Origin: Hyphomicrobiales bacterium
Lineage (GTDB): Bacteria > Pseudomonadota > Alphaproteobacteria > Rhizobiales > JAJFHB01
Direction: 5' to 3'
Length of the DNA stretch: 45,817 nt
Assembly: GCA_021775615.1 (NCBI GenBank)
Contig: JAJFHL010000094.1
Coordinates: forward strand, 1 to 45,817
Shown: piece by piece, positions 30,946 through 40,082 of the stretch
How the letters are laid out: every line of letters begins with the position of its first letter
Numbering within the stretch: the stretch's first letter is position 1
Position numbers and translations under genes: made by a program
Notes under the pieces: model-generated
What the model was told of the DNA's origin: nothing
The model's input: the letters and a program-made list of their open reading frames with translations, nothing else
Databases searched by the model: none

Positions 30946-32039
30946 ACGCACAACCGGTCCCGCCGCCGCATTCCCTGCTGGCCGAACTGACGCACCGGTG
31001 CCCGCTGCAGTGCCCCTATTGCTCCAATCCCCTGGAGCTGACGAAGAAATCCTCCGAACTGTCGACCGATGCCTGGAAGCAGGTTCTGTCGCAGGCTGCA
31101 AGGCTGGGCGTGATCCACGTCCATTTCTCGGGCGGCGAACCGACCGCCCGCAAGGACATCACCGAACTGATGGCGCACGCCCGCGATGCCGGCCTCTACA
31201 CCAACCTGATCACGTCCGGCGTCCTCATGAACGAGGGCCGGCTCGACGCCCTGCTGGACGCCGGCCTCGATCACCTGCAACTCAGTATCCAGGATCTCGA
31301 AAGCCCCAACGCTGACCGCATCGGCGGTTACCAGGGGGGCCACGAAAAGAAACTCGCGCTCGCCCGCGAGGTGCGCGCCCGCGGCGCGGCGCTCACCATA
31401 AACGCGGTCGTCCACCGCCAGAACGTTGAGAATGTCGCCGCCATCATCGACCTCGCCGTCGAACTCGACGCCGGCCGCCTCGAAGTGGCTCATGTGCAGT
31501 ATTACGGCTGGGCGCTCAAGAACCGCGCCGCACTGATCCCGACACGCGAGCAGCTCGACAAGGCGACCGCCGTGGTGAAGGAGGCGATCGAACGGCTCAA
31601 GGGCAAGCTGGTGATCGACTACGTGGTGCCCGACTATTACGCCCGTTTCCCCAAACCCTGCATGGGCGGCTGGGGCCGCGTCGGCATTTGCGTCACCCCG
31701 TCCGGCAAGGCGCTGCCCTGTCACGCGGCCGAAACCATCACGCATCTCACCTTCGACAATGTGCAGGAGAAATCCCTGCAAGACATTTGGCAGACCTCGC
31801 AAGCCTTCCAGGCCTATCGCGGCTTCGACTGGATGGAAGAGCCCTGCAAGTCCTGCGAGCGCCGCGAAGTCGACTGGGGCGGCTGCCGCTGCCAGGCCTT
31901 CGCCTTCGCCGGGCGGGCGGAGGCAACCGATCCGGCCTGTTCCAAATCAGAGCTGCACGGCCGGTTGCACGAATTGGCTGAAACCGAATCCGGCCAGGAA
32001 CCGCCGCCCTTCGAGTACCGCCGGATCGGAGCGGCCTGA
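30942..32039 (+). CDS. pqqE: PqqE, radical SAM PqqA-peptide cyclase
   Basis: 365 aa, start overlapping the pqqD stop. It cross-links Glu16 and Tyr20 of PqqA. The radical SAM cluster motif is C20-x3-C24-x2-C27 in THRCPLQCPYCSN. The GGEP motif is HFSGGEPTA. The SPASM region holds the auxiliary-cluster cysteines: KPCMGGWGRVGICV, LPCHAAETI, EEPCKSCERREVDWGGCRCQAF. No pqqF/pqqG-type peptidase gene is in the window, so the protease must be encoded elsewhere. Confidence 0.97.
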   Translation: MNAQPVPPPHSLLAELTHRCPLQCPYCSNPLELTKKSSELSTDAWKQVLSQAARLGVIHVHFSGGEPTARKDITELMAHARDAGLYTNLITSGVLMNEGRLDALLDAGLDHLQLSIQDLESPNADRIGGYQGGHEKKLALAREVRARGAALTINAVVHRQNVENVAAIIDLAVELDAGRLEVAHVQYYGWALKNRAALIPTREQLDKATAVVKEAIERLKGKLVIDYVVPDYYARFPKPCMGGWGRVGICVTPSGKALPCHAAETITHLTFDNVQEKSLQDIWQTSQAFQAYRGFDWMEEPCKSCERREVDWGGCRCQAFAFAGRAEATDPACSKSELHGRLHELAETESGQEPPPFEYRRIGAA

Positions 32040-32050
32040 GGACGTCTGCA

Positions 32051-32320
32051 ATGCCACATGCGAGACGATCCATTGTGTGGCTGGCAGCCGGCGCGGTGGT
32101 TCTATCGCTGGGCGCAAATGGCGCCGTGTCCCAGCAGGACGACGGCGGGCAGCGCCCAGCGGAAACTCTGAAAGAACGGCTGGGCAGCAAAGCCTCGGAC
32201 CCGCAAAGGGTCAACGATTGCAAGGTCCCGTTGGGGGAGAGAGGCGACAGCACGCGCCCCGACGACTGCAATCACATCAAGCGTCCGCCACAACCTACGG
32301 ATACATCCGCCGAGCAGTGA
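32051..32320 (+). CDS. Small exported protein after pqqE, unknown function
   Basis: 89 aa, 11 bp after pqqE, ATG 32051 with GAGGAC upstream. The signal peptide (SIVWLAAGAVVLSLGANGAVS-Q) leaves about 60 polar residues with two Cys (NDCKVP, DDCNHI) that could pair. No family is recognised. The close spacing suggests it belongs to the pqq operon. Confidence 0.65.
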   Translation: MPHARRSIVWLAAGAVVLSLGANGAVSQQDDGGQRPAETLKERLGSKASDPQRVNDCKVPLGERGDSTRPDDCNHIKRPPQPTDTSAEQ

Positions 32321-32448
32321 AAAACCGTGACGGCGATGCGACCGCCATACCTACATCCCGTATGCAGGCCACGGCAGAACGCAGAATTGAATAGGGAAAC
32401 TGGCGGGCCACTCGAGATGAAAATGCGAACTATTGCTTCGCTATAGTC

Positions 32449-32736
32449 CTACGACTGCGTTGGACCCTTGTCGGCCATCGGTTTTACGAAGGCGAAGGTC
32501 CGATTCCCGGTGGTGACCTGCCTCTCGCTGTCTTTTATCAACAGCACTGAGTCATCTAATTGGATTGGCGCGTGTGTGCCGGTCCCACCTTTTGGGGGCT
32601 GCACCCCTTCCATCCCACGATCTGCACCCTCCAAGGTCCATCCGAACATGCCGTTCGGACAAATTTGAAGGTGGGCAGGCTGGTCAGCTTTGAGGCGCCG
32701 GTCCGGGCCGAAGATACGTAAACATATGCTGTACAT
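32449..32736 (-). CDS. Possible small protein overlapping the DUF1993 gene end
   Basis: 95 codons from ATG 32736, which has GGGAAAG 7 bp upstream but lies inside the last 53 bp of the DUF1993 gene. The translation (LQICPNGMFGWTLEGADRG, IQLDDSVLLIKDSERQVTTGNRTFAFVK) looks like a folded beta protein, but no family is recognised. The region 32321-32683 has otherwise no gene and a lower GC content than the pqq genes. Confidence 0.3.
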   Translation of the reverse strand: MYSICLRIFGPDRRLKADQPAHLQICPNGMFGWTLEGADRGMEGVQPPKGGTGTHAPIQLDDSVLLIKDSERQVTTGNRTFAFVKPMADKGPTQS

Positions 32737-33244
32737 AATCGGCTTTCCCAAGCTCAATCGCTTGGCTTCGCAGGATGGCGTAAGCCGTAATTAGGTGAAA
32801 ATGGAATTGGGCCATTGCCCAGTCGCGGGCATATTGCTCGCCCGTCATGTCAAAGATCATGCCGTTCGGCAGCTCAAGCGTGATCGAACGTTGCGCGCCA
32901 TCGTCAAGCGCGTCTGATCCAAGATCGCTCAACAACGAAAGAGCTTCACTGATCCGCACCTGGGCATCTGAGATTGAACCTGGTTGCTCACCCGCATTCT
33001 GGCCCTCACGGGCTAGTTGGTCCAAAAATTCTGGAAGAGGCTCGCCTCTAAGCCGGAATGTTGCTTCCTGCGCTTGCAAGCAGGCAAAGCGAACTTGGGA
33101 TGACAGAGGATACATATCAGACGCAAGCCGCGCAGATAGCAGCACTTCCGCTTCCGGGATCTGTTTCTGCGCCTTTTCAAGCCAACTTGATAATGCCTGC
33201 AACATTTGTGTGTAGGTCGGGACAAGAAGGTTCGTCAGCGACAT
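32684..33244 (-). CDS. DUF1993 family protein
   Basis: 186 aa from ATG 33244, with GAGGAG 8 bp upstream; the longer open frame runs through the tRNA and is not real. LTNLLVPTYTQMLQALSSWLEKA is the conserved N-terminus of DUF1993 proteins. EQYARDWAMAQFHFHLITAYAILRSQAIELGKADYVQHMF is the conserved C-terminal helix with the FHFHLITAYAILR motif. This family belongs to the DinB-like four-helix bundles; its function is unknown. It is cytoplasmic. It lies immediately downstream of tRNA-Ser on the same strand and has more modest GC than its neighbours. Confidence 0.88.
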   Translation of the reverse strand: MSLTNLLVPTYTQMLQALSSWLEKAQKQIPEAEVLLSARLASDMYPLSSQVRFACLQAQEATFRLRGEPLPEFLDQLAREGQNAGEQPGSISDAQVRISEALSLLSDLGSDALDDGAQRSITLELPNGMIFDMTGEQYARDWAMAQFHFHLITAYAILRSQAIELGKADYVQHMFTYLRPGPAPQS

Positions 33245-33375
33245 GGATACTCCTCGACCTTGTCGGCCTCTTACAGGTCGAGTTTGGACGTTCGTTTGGT
33301 TCTTGGCAATGTCAGCTTCTGGCGAGAAACCGCTGATACGGAAAGCTGCGAGAAACAATGTCGCGCTCTCGGGTA

Positions 33376-33465
33376 TGGCGGAAGGGGAGGGATTCGAACC
33401 CCCGAGACGGTCTCCCGCCTGCCGGTTTTCAAGACCGGTGCCTTCAACCACTCGGCCACCCTTCC
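33376..33465 (-). tRNA. tRNA-Ser (anticodon UGA)
   Basis: 90 nt on the minus strand including an encoded CCA (33376-33378). The acceptor stem GGAAGGG / CCCTTCC pairs perfectly. The anticodon stem is CCGGT / ACCGG with loop CTTGAAA, giving TGA (reads UCA and related Ser codons). A long variable arm is present, as required for Ser. The T arm is GGGGG-TTCGAAT-CCCTC. Confidence 0.97.
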
Positions 33466-33478
33466 GCACCAGTTGCGT

Positions 33479-33507
33479 CTTTTAGGGCGACGCGGCACAA
33501 CTTGCAA
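33479..33507 (-). promoter_or_regulatory. Promoter of tRNA-Ser
   Basis: On the minus strand TTGCAA (33502-33507), a 17-bp spacer, and TAAAAG (33479-33484) lie 13 bp before the tRNA 5' end. The -10 to tRNA spacing and optimal spacer fit a tRNA promoter. Confidence 0.5.
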
Positions 33508-33549
33508 ACCGATTGATGCGTGTCGGAGGAATAGCTGGTTTGTTTCTCC

Positions 33550-33575
33550 GTCATTACCGCGAAGGCGGGAATGAC
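33550..33575. repeat. REP-like GTCATTcCCGC palindromic element
   Basis: GTCATTACCGC (33550-33560), loop GAAG, then GCGGGAATGAC (33565-33575), with one mismatch. It closely resembles the widespread GTCATTCCCGC...GCGGGAATGAC intergenic palindrome of many proteobacteria. It lies 41 bp after the aldolase stop and may also end that transcript. Only one copy was seen. Confidence 0.6.
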
Positions 33576-33616
33576 AGGCTATGGATGAGCCGCGCGCTGA
33601 GAAGACGCCGTCCGGA

Positions 33617-34387
33617 CTAATGGCTGTAGCTTGGGTCCTGCTGGTCGAGGATCGCCTTCATTTCCGAGAAATGCGCGTGCTTCATGCCGTCGCCATAGGC
33701 TTCCCACTGGCTTGCGGTTTCTTCGGCCAGAGCATCCGGCATGATGTTGAGCGGCTGGCCGGTCGAATAGGCGAGCACCAGGGTCTTGCAGGCTTTCTCC
33801 AGGTAATAGAGATCGTCAAACGCTTCCGCCACCGTGGCCCCCGCGATCAGGACGCCGTGGTTGCCCATCATCATGATCGACCGGTTGCCGAGCATTCCGG
33901 CGATACGCTTGCCCTCTTCGGTATTGTCGGCGATGCCGCCGAATTCCATGTCATAGGAGACCCGCTTGTAAAAGCGCGCCGTGTTCTGGTCGATCGGCTT
34001 GATCTCGGGATCCGCCAAACAGGCAAGCGCCGTCGCGTAGGGCATGTGCGTGTGCAAAAGGCAGCGCGCATGGGGCAGGGCGGCGTGGATCTGGCCGTGA
34101 ATGCACCAGGCCGACGGATCCGGCGCATCGGGACCGTCCATGGCCGTCTCGTCATCCACATCGAGCAGAAGCAGTTCCGAGGCCTTGATGCCGGAGAAGT
34201 GCACCCAGCGCCGGTTCATCAGGAACTGCCGGCCATCGGCCGAGGCCGCCAGGGAGAAGTGATTGGCCACGCCCTCGTGCCAGTCATACATGGCAGTGAG
34301 CCGGAACGCCGCGGCGAGATCGGTGCGCAACTGCGTTTCTTCCATGTCGGTGCCCGAGTTCACGTCACGCAAAGCCGATTGGGTCAT
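33617..34387 (-). CDS. Class II aldolase/adducin family protein
   Basis: 256 aa cytoplasmic protein. GVANHFSLAA is the N-terminal phosphate-site motif, CLLHTHMPYATALACL carries two zinc-ligand His residues, and MMMGNHGVLIAGATVAEAFDDLYYLEKAC carries the third. This is the fold of fuculose-1-phosphate and related aldolases and of many uncharacterised alphaproteobacterial members. The substrate is unknown. The start at 34387 gives the longest conserved form; MEETQLRTDL at residue 15 is an alternative. It is monocistronic, 79 bp downstream of the acyl-CoA ligase on the same strand. Confidence 0.88.
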   Translation of the reverse strand: MTQSALRDVNSGTDMEETQLRTDLAAAFRLTAMYDWHEGVANHFSLAASADGRQFLMNRRWVHFSGIKASELLLLDVDDETAMDGPDAPDPSAWCIHGQIHAALPHARCLLHTHMPYATALACLADPEIKPIDQNTARFYKRVSYDMEFGGIADNTEEGKRIAGMLGNRSIMMMGNHGVLIAGATVAEAFDDLYYLEKACKTLVLAYSTGQPLNIMPDALAEETASQWEAYGDGMKHAHFSEMKAILDQQDPSYSH

Positions 34388-34466
34388 GACTGTCGCTCCT
34401 TGTTCGCACCGAAGTGCCTCTTTTCGCCTTTAGGCCCGTGCCGGGGTCCCCGCAAGAGAAATATTT

Positions 34467-36170
34467 TCACTGCTCCGACGTCTGCGCCACATGTTCGTCG
34501 CGCAGTTCCTTTTTCGAAAGCTTGCCGACCATGGTTTTCGGCAACTCGTCGCGGAAGTCGAAATGATCCGGCATTTCGATGGGGGAGAGTTTCGGCTTCA
34601 GGAACGCCAGCAGTTCCTCCACGGTCGCCGTCTCTCCCGGCTTGAGCTTGATGAATGCCTTGGGCGCTTCGCCGCGATACTCGTCCGGCACGCCGATCAC
34701 GGTGACTTCCTCCACCGGCGGGAACTCGTAGATCGCGTCTTCGATACGGCGCGGATAGACGTTGAAGCCGGAACAGATGATGATGTCCTTGATCCGGTCG
34801 ACCAGATAGATAAAGCCGTCTTCATCGAAATGGCCGACATCGCCGGTGCGCAAGAACTCCCCGACGAACACATCCGCGGTGGCCTCTTCCTTCTGCCAGT
34901 AGCCCTTCATCACCTGGGGTCCGAAAATGCACACCTCGCCGTCCTCTCCAAGCGGCAGTTCGCGGGAAGGGTCCTCCAGATCGCGGATCGACATGACGGT
35001 CTGGGGCAACGGCTGACCGATCGAGTTCTCCTTGATCAATCCGTCCGGCGGGTTGGTGGAGGCGACAGGCGACGTTTCGCTGAGGCCGTAGCCCTCGACC
35101 AGCTTGCAGTTGGCCAGCTTCTCGAACCCGGTCCTGATTTCAAGCGGCAGCGGTGCGCCGCCGGAGATGCAGTAGCGGAGCGAGGCGAGGTCGGCACCGG
35201 CCACCTTCGGATGGTTCATCAGCGCGTTGAACAAGGTGGGCACGCCGGGCAGGATGGTTGGCCGCGTGCGCTTGATCAGCTTGATCGCCTCCTCCAGTTC
35301 GAAGCGCGCCATCAGCACCATCTCGAACCCGCGCGACAGTCCATAGTTCATGATGCCGGTCATGGCGAAGACGTGGAAGAACGGCAGCACGGCCATAATC
35401 CGTTCGTCGCCATCACGCGAATCGGGAAACCACAGGGTGACCTGCTGCACATTCGCCGTCAGGTTTGCATGGGTCAGCATCGCACCCTTGGGAACACCCG
35501 TGGTGCCGCCGGTATACTGGAGAACGGCAATGTCGTTTGCCGGATCGATTGTTGCCGGCGTGAAGTTCTGTCCCTTCGAGATAACATCGTCATAGGCGAT
35601 GAGCGATGCTTTCACCGACGACGTCTCCGGCGACGCAATATCCCCGCGCTTGACGATCTTGAACAGCAGACCTTTGACAAAGGGCAGCAAATCGGCGAAC
35701 GGACAGATGATTGCCTTCTTGAGTGTGTTTGAGGCAATCAGCGCCTCGACCTTGTCAAACAGGACATTGAGATCGAGGCTCACCATGGCCACGGTCTCGC
35801 TGTCGCGCACCTGGTGTTCAAGTTCCTCCACGGTGTAGAGCGGATTGAAATTGACGATGACGCAACCGATCTTGAGCGCGGCGAAATAGAACGCGATGAA
35901 GTACGGACAGTTCGGCAGCAAAAGACCGATCTTGTCACCCGCCTTGAAGCCCTGCGCCTGCAATCCGGCGGCAACGCGGTCGGCGAGGTCGCCGATTTCG
36001 CCATATGTCATCGTCTTGCCGAGAAAATAGGTGCAAGTCTGGTCGTGATACCGTGCCACGGCCTTGTCGAACATGTCGGGTAGTGAATGAACCGCGATCT
36101 CGGCATGCCAGTCGACATTGGGCGGATAGCTGGTGAGCCATGGATAGGCAGAATCTGTCTTCACATTCAC
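34467..36170 (-). CDS. fadD: Long-chain-fatty-acid--CoA ligase (FadD-like)
   Basis: 567 aa from GTG 36170, preceded by AAGGGAAGAAACAC; the frame is open to 36254. It activates fatty acids to acyl-CoA through an acyl-adenylate. The P-loop is YTGGTTGVPKGAML, the A5 region is EGYGLSETSP, the A7/A8 region is EFLRTGDVGHFDEDGFIYLVDRIKDIII, and the A10 Lys is LPKTMVGKLSKKELR. N-terminal WLTSYPPNVDWHAEI and the C-terminus are typical of alphaproteobacterial FadD. It functions in the cytoplasm or at the inner membrane, in beta-oxidation or lipid recycling. Confidence 0.93.
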   Translation of the reverse strand: MNVKTDSAYPWLTSYPPNVDWHAEIAVHSLPDMFDKAVARYHDQTCTYFLGKTMTYGEIGDLADRVAAGLQAQGFKAGDKIGLLLPNCPYFIAFYFAALKIGCVIVNFNPLYTVEELEHQVRDSETVAMVSLDLNVLFDKVEALIASNTLKKAIICPFADLLPFVKGLLFKIVKRGDIASPETSSVKASLIAYDDVISKGQNFTPATIDPANDIAVLQYTGGTTGVPKGAMLTHANLTANVQQVTLWFPDSRDGDERIMAVLPFFHVFAMTGIMNYGLSRGFEMVLMARFELEEAIKLIKRTRPTILPGVPTLFNALMNHPKVAGADLASLRYCISGGAPLPLEIRTGFEKLANCKLVEGYGLSETSPVASTNPPDGLIKENSIGQPLPQTVMSIRDLEDPSRELPLGEDGEVCIFGPQVMKGYWQKEEATADVFVGEFLRTGDVGHFDEDGFIYLVDRIKDIIICSGFNVYPRRIEDAIYEFPPVEEVTVIGVPDEYRGEAPKAFIKLKPGETATVEELLAFLKPKLSPIEMPDHFDFRDELPKTMVGKLSKKELRDEHVAQTSEQ

Positions 36171-36405
36171 GTGTTTCTTCCCTTGTCCGGCGGGCCCGCT
36201 GCTGGCGGCGATCCTCACACGGACATTTGGCCACCTTGCACCCGCTCCCGTCAACCATGGCGGCTGCTACAGATTGCACGTTTTGGTGGTTCGTGAGATG
36301 ATTCGGGCCGTCAAAGCGCGCGGAGGTGCCCGACCCACGCCATATTTGACTGCAAACTGGTAGCGGCCTAGAACTGCACAACGTGCAGAATCGAAACAGT
36401 GTTCG

Positions 36406-37446
36406 ATGACACAACGCGCCTTTCTATCTGTGATGAAACAACTCGCCTTCGTGATTGTCGGCGCGGTACTGCTTGCGTCCGCGCCGGCGCAGGCCCAGGC
36501 TGTCGCAAGCCAGAACTTCGTCAAGCAGTTGCACTGGGCGCGCGCCGGCGATCTCGAAGCCCAGATGTTCGTGGCCAAGGCCTTTGTCGAGGGCCGGATC
36601 GTCGAACGTGACATGCAGCAGGCCGTCGGCTGGTATCTCCGGGCGGCCAAGCGTGGCAACGTCGAGGCGCAGTTTCAGGCGGCCAAGATCCTGCACGCGG
36701 GCGCGGACGGCGTAAAACGTCAGCCGCTTGCCGCCACAAAACTCTACAAGGCAGCCGCGAAGCGTGGCCACGCCAGCGCCCAGAACTGGCTTGGATACGC
36801 CTATCAGCACGGTCACGGCGTCATCAAGGACTACTCGACCGCCGCAGACTGGTACAAGAACGCCGCCGACCAGGGCCTGGCGGACGCCCAGAACAACTTG
36901 GCACTGATGCACCTTGTCGGGCATGGCGTGCCGCAGGATCACGCCAAGGCGGCGAAGCTGTTCCAGCTCGCCATCGAAAAGAACCACAGTTTCGCAATGA
37001 ACAACCTTGCCGGCATGTACGAGGTCGGCTGGGGCGTCAGCCGGGACCCGGCCAAGGCCAAGGAGCTCTATTCGACCGCCGCGCTGACGGGCAACACATC
37101 GGCGATCGAAAACCTGAAGCGCCTCGGCGAAGCGGTGCCGCTGGAAGCACAGACCCGGGCCGAGCAGAACAAGAACCGTGTCAACGTGACCATGAACACG
37201 GCTTCAGATCCGAGCGCCGAGGCCGAAATCCTGTCACGCGGCGACATCATCACTGATGTTCCGTCACTGGAAGCCTCCGACGAGGAATTCGAGGAGTGGC
37301 TTTCCGAGCAGGACAGCTTCGATGAAGAAATCCCGACCGCCGATTTCGACGGCACCGACCCGTTCGGTTTCCTGAAAAAGAACTGGAACAAGGTGGACCG
37401 GCAGCGCAAACGGCGGCGGCAGAGCCCTTCAGAATCATTGCGGTAG
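36406..37446 (+). CDS. Secreted Sel1-repeat protein
   Basis: 346 aa. ATG 36406 opens the frame; ATG 36433 (MKQLAFVIVGAVLLASAPAQAQA) gives a more compact signal peptide and may be the true start. At least five Sel1 repeats of 36 residues follow: GDLEAQMFVAKAFVEGRIV, GNVEAQFQAAKILHAGADGV, GHASAQNWLGYAYQHGHGVI, GLADAQNNLALMHLVGHGVP, NHSFAMNNLAGMYEVGWGVS. The C-terminal ~100 residues are acidic and disordered-looking, ending in a basic tail (RQRKRRRQ). It is a periplasmic interaction scaffold of unknown partner, divergent from fadD. No link to the Sel1 gene at 8910 is evident beyond family. Confidence 0.88.
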   Translation: MTQRAFLSVMKQLAFVIVGAVLLASAPAQAQAVASQNFVKQLHWARAGDLEAQMFVAKAFVEGRIVERDMQQAVGWYLRAAKRGNVEAQFQAAKILHAGADGVKRQPLAATKLYKAAAKRGHASAQNWLGYAYQHGHGVIKDYSTAADWYKNAADQGLADAQNNLALMHLVGHGVPQDHAKAAKLFQLAIEKNHSFAMNNLAGMYEVGWGVSRDPAKAKELYSTAALTGNTSAIENLKRLGEAVPLEAQTRAEQNKNRVNVTMNTASDPSAEAEILSRGDIITDVPSLEASDEEFEEWLSEQDSFDEEIPTADFDGTDPFGFLKKNWNKVDRQRKRRRQSPSESLR

Positions 37447-37653
37447 GACATCCGCCCTTCATCCGCACTGCCAACGAGTGCCGTGAACATCGCGCTTTAG
37501 CGTTTTGTTAACCTTCCTTTTCAACTGAACATTTACCAGTCCCCGCTCACAGTGTCGGTCATGGCGTGACGGTGGAGACGCCGCTACCCGCCGTTATGGC
37601 GGGCGCCACGGACGTCTCAAGCACACACAGACCCTGTTCGGAAAGAGACCGGC

Positions 37654-38586
37654 ATGAAACTTTTGCAGCGGCCCGGTGCCGCATTAGGGCGCGCAGACAT
37701 CAAACGCGTGGTCACCGCCGCGCTTTGCATTCTTACAATGGCTCTGGCCGGTGGCCTGGGCGGATGCAGCAGCGACAAGTCCGAGTTTTCCGGTAAAGCC
37801 AGCCCACGGTATGACGGCCCCAATCCAATCCCCAGGGGCGGCGGAGCCTACAAGGTCGGAAATCCCTACAAGATCGCCGGCAAGACCTATACGCCGAGGG
37901 AAGACCCCGATTACGACAAGTTCGGGATGGCGTCGTGGTACGGCGAAGCCTTCCACAAACGCCAGACCGCGAACGGAGAGTGGTTCGACATGAACGCGCT
38001 GACGGCAGCTCATCCGACCCTGCCGATCCCCTCATATGTGCGCGTTACCAACCAGAAGAACCAGAGATCGCTGGTGGTCCGGGTCAATGACCGGGGACCA
38101 TATGCGCATGGCCGTATCATCGACATGTCGAAACGCTCGGCCAAAGAGCTTGGATTTCAGAACGACGGCATTACCAAGGTGCGGGTGGAGTATCTCGGCC
38201 CGGCGCCACTGGAATACGAAGATGCCGACATTGTCGCCATGAACGAGAAATACCGGCGGGGCGGCCGCCCGGATCGCCGCTTCACGGAGGCTCCGGCCAC
38301 CAGGACGCAAAGCAACGTCATCTATACCGGCTCCGTAAACCCTGCCTCGGCGCAACCACGCGGCTATTACGTGCAGGCTGCAACCTTCTCGAACCGTGAT
38401 TATGCCGCACAGTTGCGCCAGCGGCTCAGCTCCATAGGCAAAGTCACGGTCGATGAGCACACCGTTGGCCGCAGCACATATTACCGGGTCCGGGTCGGTC
38501 CGCTACACGATGAGGCGGCGGCACATCAAGCGCTGCAGCAGGTCGTGTCCGCGGGCCAGCCCGATGCGCACCTGGTTTCACCCTGA
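37654..38586 (+). CDS. rlpA: RlpA-type septal ring lytic transglycosylase with SPOR domain
   Basis: 310 aa lipoprotein, ATG 37654 with GGAAAG upstream. The lipobox GGLGGC-SS is near residue 34. The double-psi beta-barrel spans about residues 90-185 (GMASWYGEAFHKRQTANGEWFDMNALTAAHPTLP..., VRVNDRGPYAHGRIIDMS). It carries the conserved NDRGPY and D of the active site that cleaves naked glycan strands. The C-terminal SPOR domain (YYVQAATFSNRDYAAQLRQRLSS... YRVRVGPL) binds denuded septal peptidoglycan. It acts in the outer membrane and periplasm at division sites. Confidence 0.93.
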   Translation: MKLLQRPGAALGRADIKRVVTAALCILTMALAGGLGGCSSDKSEFSGKASPRYDGPNPIPRGGGAYKVGNPYKIAGKTYTPREDPDYDKFGMASWYGEAFHKRQTANGEWFDMNALTAAHPTLPIPSYVRVTNQKNQRSLVVRVNDRGPYAHGRIIDMSKRSAKELGFQNDGITKVRVEYLGPAPLEYEDADIVAMNEKYRRGGRPDRRFTEAPATRTQSNVIYTGSVNPASAQPRGYYVQAATFSNRDYAAQLRQRLSSIGKVTVDEHTVGRSTYYRVRVGPLHDEAAAHQALQQVVSAGQPDAHLVSP

Positions 38587-38837
38587 CACCTAGGTTCAGG
38601 ACTCACTGAATTAGATCAGATTATCTGCGCTCAACCGATTCCGGCTATGCGCAGTTTGATCCACGGGCCTTTGGGGCCGCAGGGTTCACCACAACATTAA
38701 AAAACTGTCGAACCGGTTGATTTTTCCGGCCAGCTCAATAGGCTGACTCCGGTGTCACGAATTCGCGTGATGTGCACCTCGCCGACACCTGCGGCGGGTA
38801 GAGGCACGGTCCGCACCGTGAGAACCGGAAAGATCAA

Positions 38838-40052
38838 ATGCAATCATTGTCGCAGAACGTTCGCCGCCGCGGCTACGTGGCATCCAGTTGGCTGGCCCAC
38901 AGCTGCATGGCCCTTGCAGCCCTTATGTTCGTTGCCGTCACCCTGACGGCGCCTGCAAATGCGCAAGAAGCCAGCAAGATCGACACCAAGGCCGAACACG
39001 TCATCCTGATGGATGCCGAATCCGGCGCGGTGCTTTACGAGAAAGGCGCCGACGAACTCACGCCTCCCGCCAGCATGAGCAAGATCATGACCATGATCAT
39101 GGTCTTCGAGGCCTTGCAGCGCGGCGAGCTGACGCTCGATGACGAGTTTCATATTTCCGAAGATGCCTGGCGGCGGGGCGGGGCAAGATCGGGCGGCTCG
39201 ACCATGTATGCCGAACTGAATTCGTCCGTTCGCCTTGGCGATCTGATCAAGGGCGTGATCGTTCAGTCCGGCAACGACGCCTGCATCGCCATTGCCGAAG
39301 GCATGGCCGGCTCGGAACAGGCGTTCTCCGACCTGATGACCCAGCGCGCCCGCGAATTGGGTCTTGAGCAATCCGTCTTCATGAACAGCACCGGCCTGCC
39401 ACACCCCGAACATCAGGTGACGGTGCGTGAACTGGCGATGATCGCACGCCATCAGATCTATCAGCTGGCCGACTATTATCACTACTACAGCCAGACTAAG
39501 TTCAAATGGAACAACATCGAACAGAGCAACCGCAACCCGCTGCTCTACCAGAATATCGGCGCCGACGGCCTGAAAACCGGGTTCATCAGGGCGTCGGGCT
39601 ACGGCCTCGTGGCCTCCGCGGTGCGCAGCAACAAGCGCCTCATTTTGGTGATGAACGGCCTGAAGTCGGCCAAGGACCGCTCGAACGAAGCCCGCAAGCT
39701 TATTGACTGGGGTTTCCGCCACTTCAAGACATTCACCTTGTTCAAGTACAAGGAACAGATCGGTCGCGCCCGCGTCTGGGGCGGCGCGGAGAACTGGGTT
39801 GGCCTGAGGGCGAAACGGGAAATCCGGCTGATGCTGAGCCCGGCCGACCGCAAGAAGGTGCGCGCCGAGTTGGTCTACAAGGGCCCGGTGTCCGCGCCGG
39901 TCAAGGAAGGCGATGAAATCGGCAAGGTCCGCTTTGTGGTCCAGAAAAACACGATCGCGGAGATACCACTGTTCGCCACCGGCGATGTCGGCGAAAGCGG
40001 TGTGCTGGACCGCGCCCTCGATACACTGACTTTCATGGTTCTCGGTGGCTAG
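38838..40052 (+). CDS. D-alanyl-D-alanine carboxypeptidase (penicillin-binding protein 5/6 family)
   Basis: 404 aa. The signal peptide ends TLTAPANAQ. All three serine-peptidase motifs are present: S79-x2-K82 in PASMSKIMT, S144-G-N in VQSGNDA, and K246-T-G in LKTGFIRASGYG. It removes the terminal D-Ala from peptidoglycan pentapeptides in the periplasm. A C-terminal PBP5-like beta domain follows (MLSPADRKKVRAELVYKGPVSAPVKEGDEIGKV). The extreme C-terminus (LDTLTFMVLGG) is the membrane-association helix. ATG 38838 has GGAAAG upstream. It is followed by tmk. Confidence 0.94.
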   Translation: MQSLSQNVRRRGYVASSWLAHSCMALAALMFVAVTLTAPANAQEASKIDTKAEHVILMDAESGAVLYEKGADELTPPASMSKIMTMIMVFEALQRGELTLDDEFHISEDAWRRGGARSGGSTMYAELNSSVRLGDLIKGVIVQSGNDACIAIAEGMAGSEQAFSDLMTQRARELGLEQSVFMNSTGLPHPEHQVTVRELAMIARHQIYQLADYYHYYSQTKFKWNNIEQSNRNPLLYQNIGADGLKTGFIRASGYGLVASAVRSNKRLILVMNGLKSAKDRSNEARKLIDWGFRHFKTFTLFKYKEQIGRARVWGGAENWVGLRAKREIRLMLSPADRKKVRAELVYKGPVSAPVKEGDEIGKVRFVVQKNTIAEIPLFATGDVGESGVLDRALDTLTFMVLGG

Positions 40053-40082
40053 CCCCGGAGCCTTTTTGGCTGACCTCACCAC

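Noticed and set aside
30555-31802. 415-codon minus-strand open frame across pqqD-pqqE
   Set aside because: Antisense shadow of pqq genes that are certain by motif and gene order.
34491-35732. 413-codon plus-strand open frame
   Set aside because: Antisense to the acyl-CoA ligase; low-complexity translation without recognisable domain.
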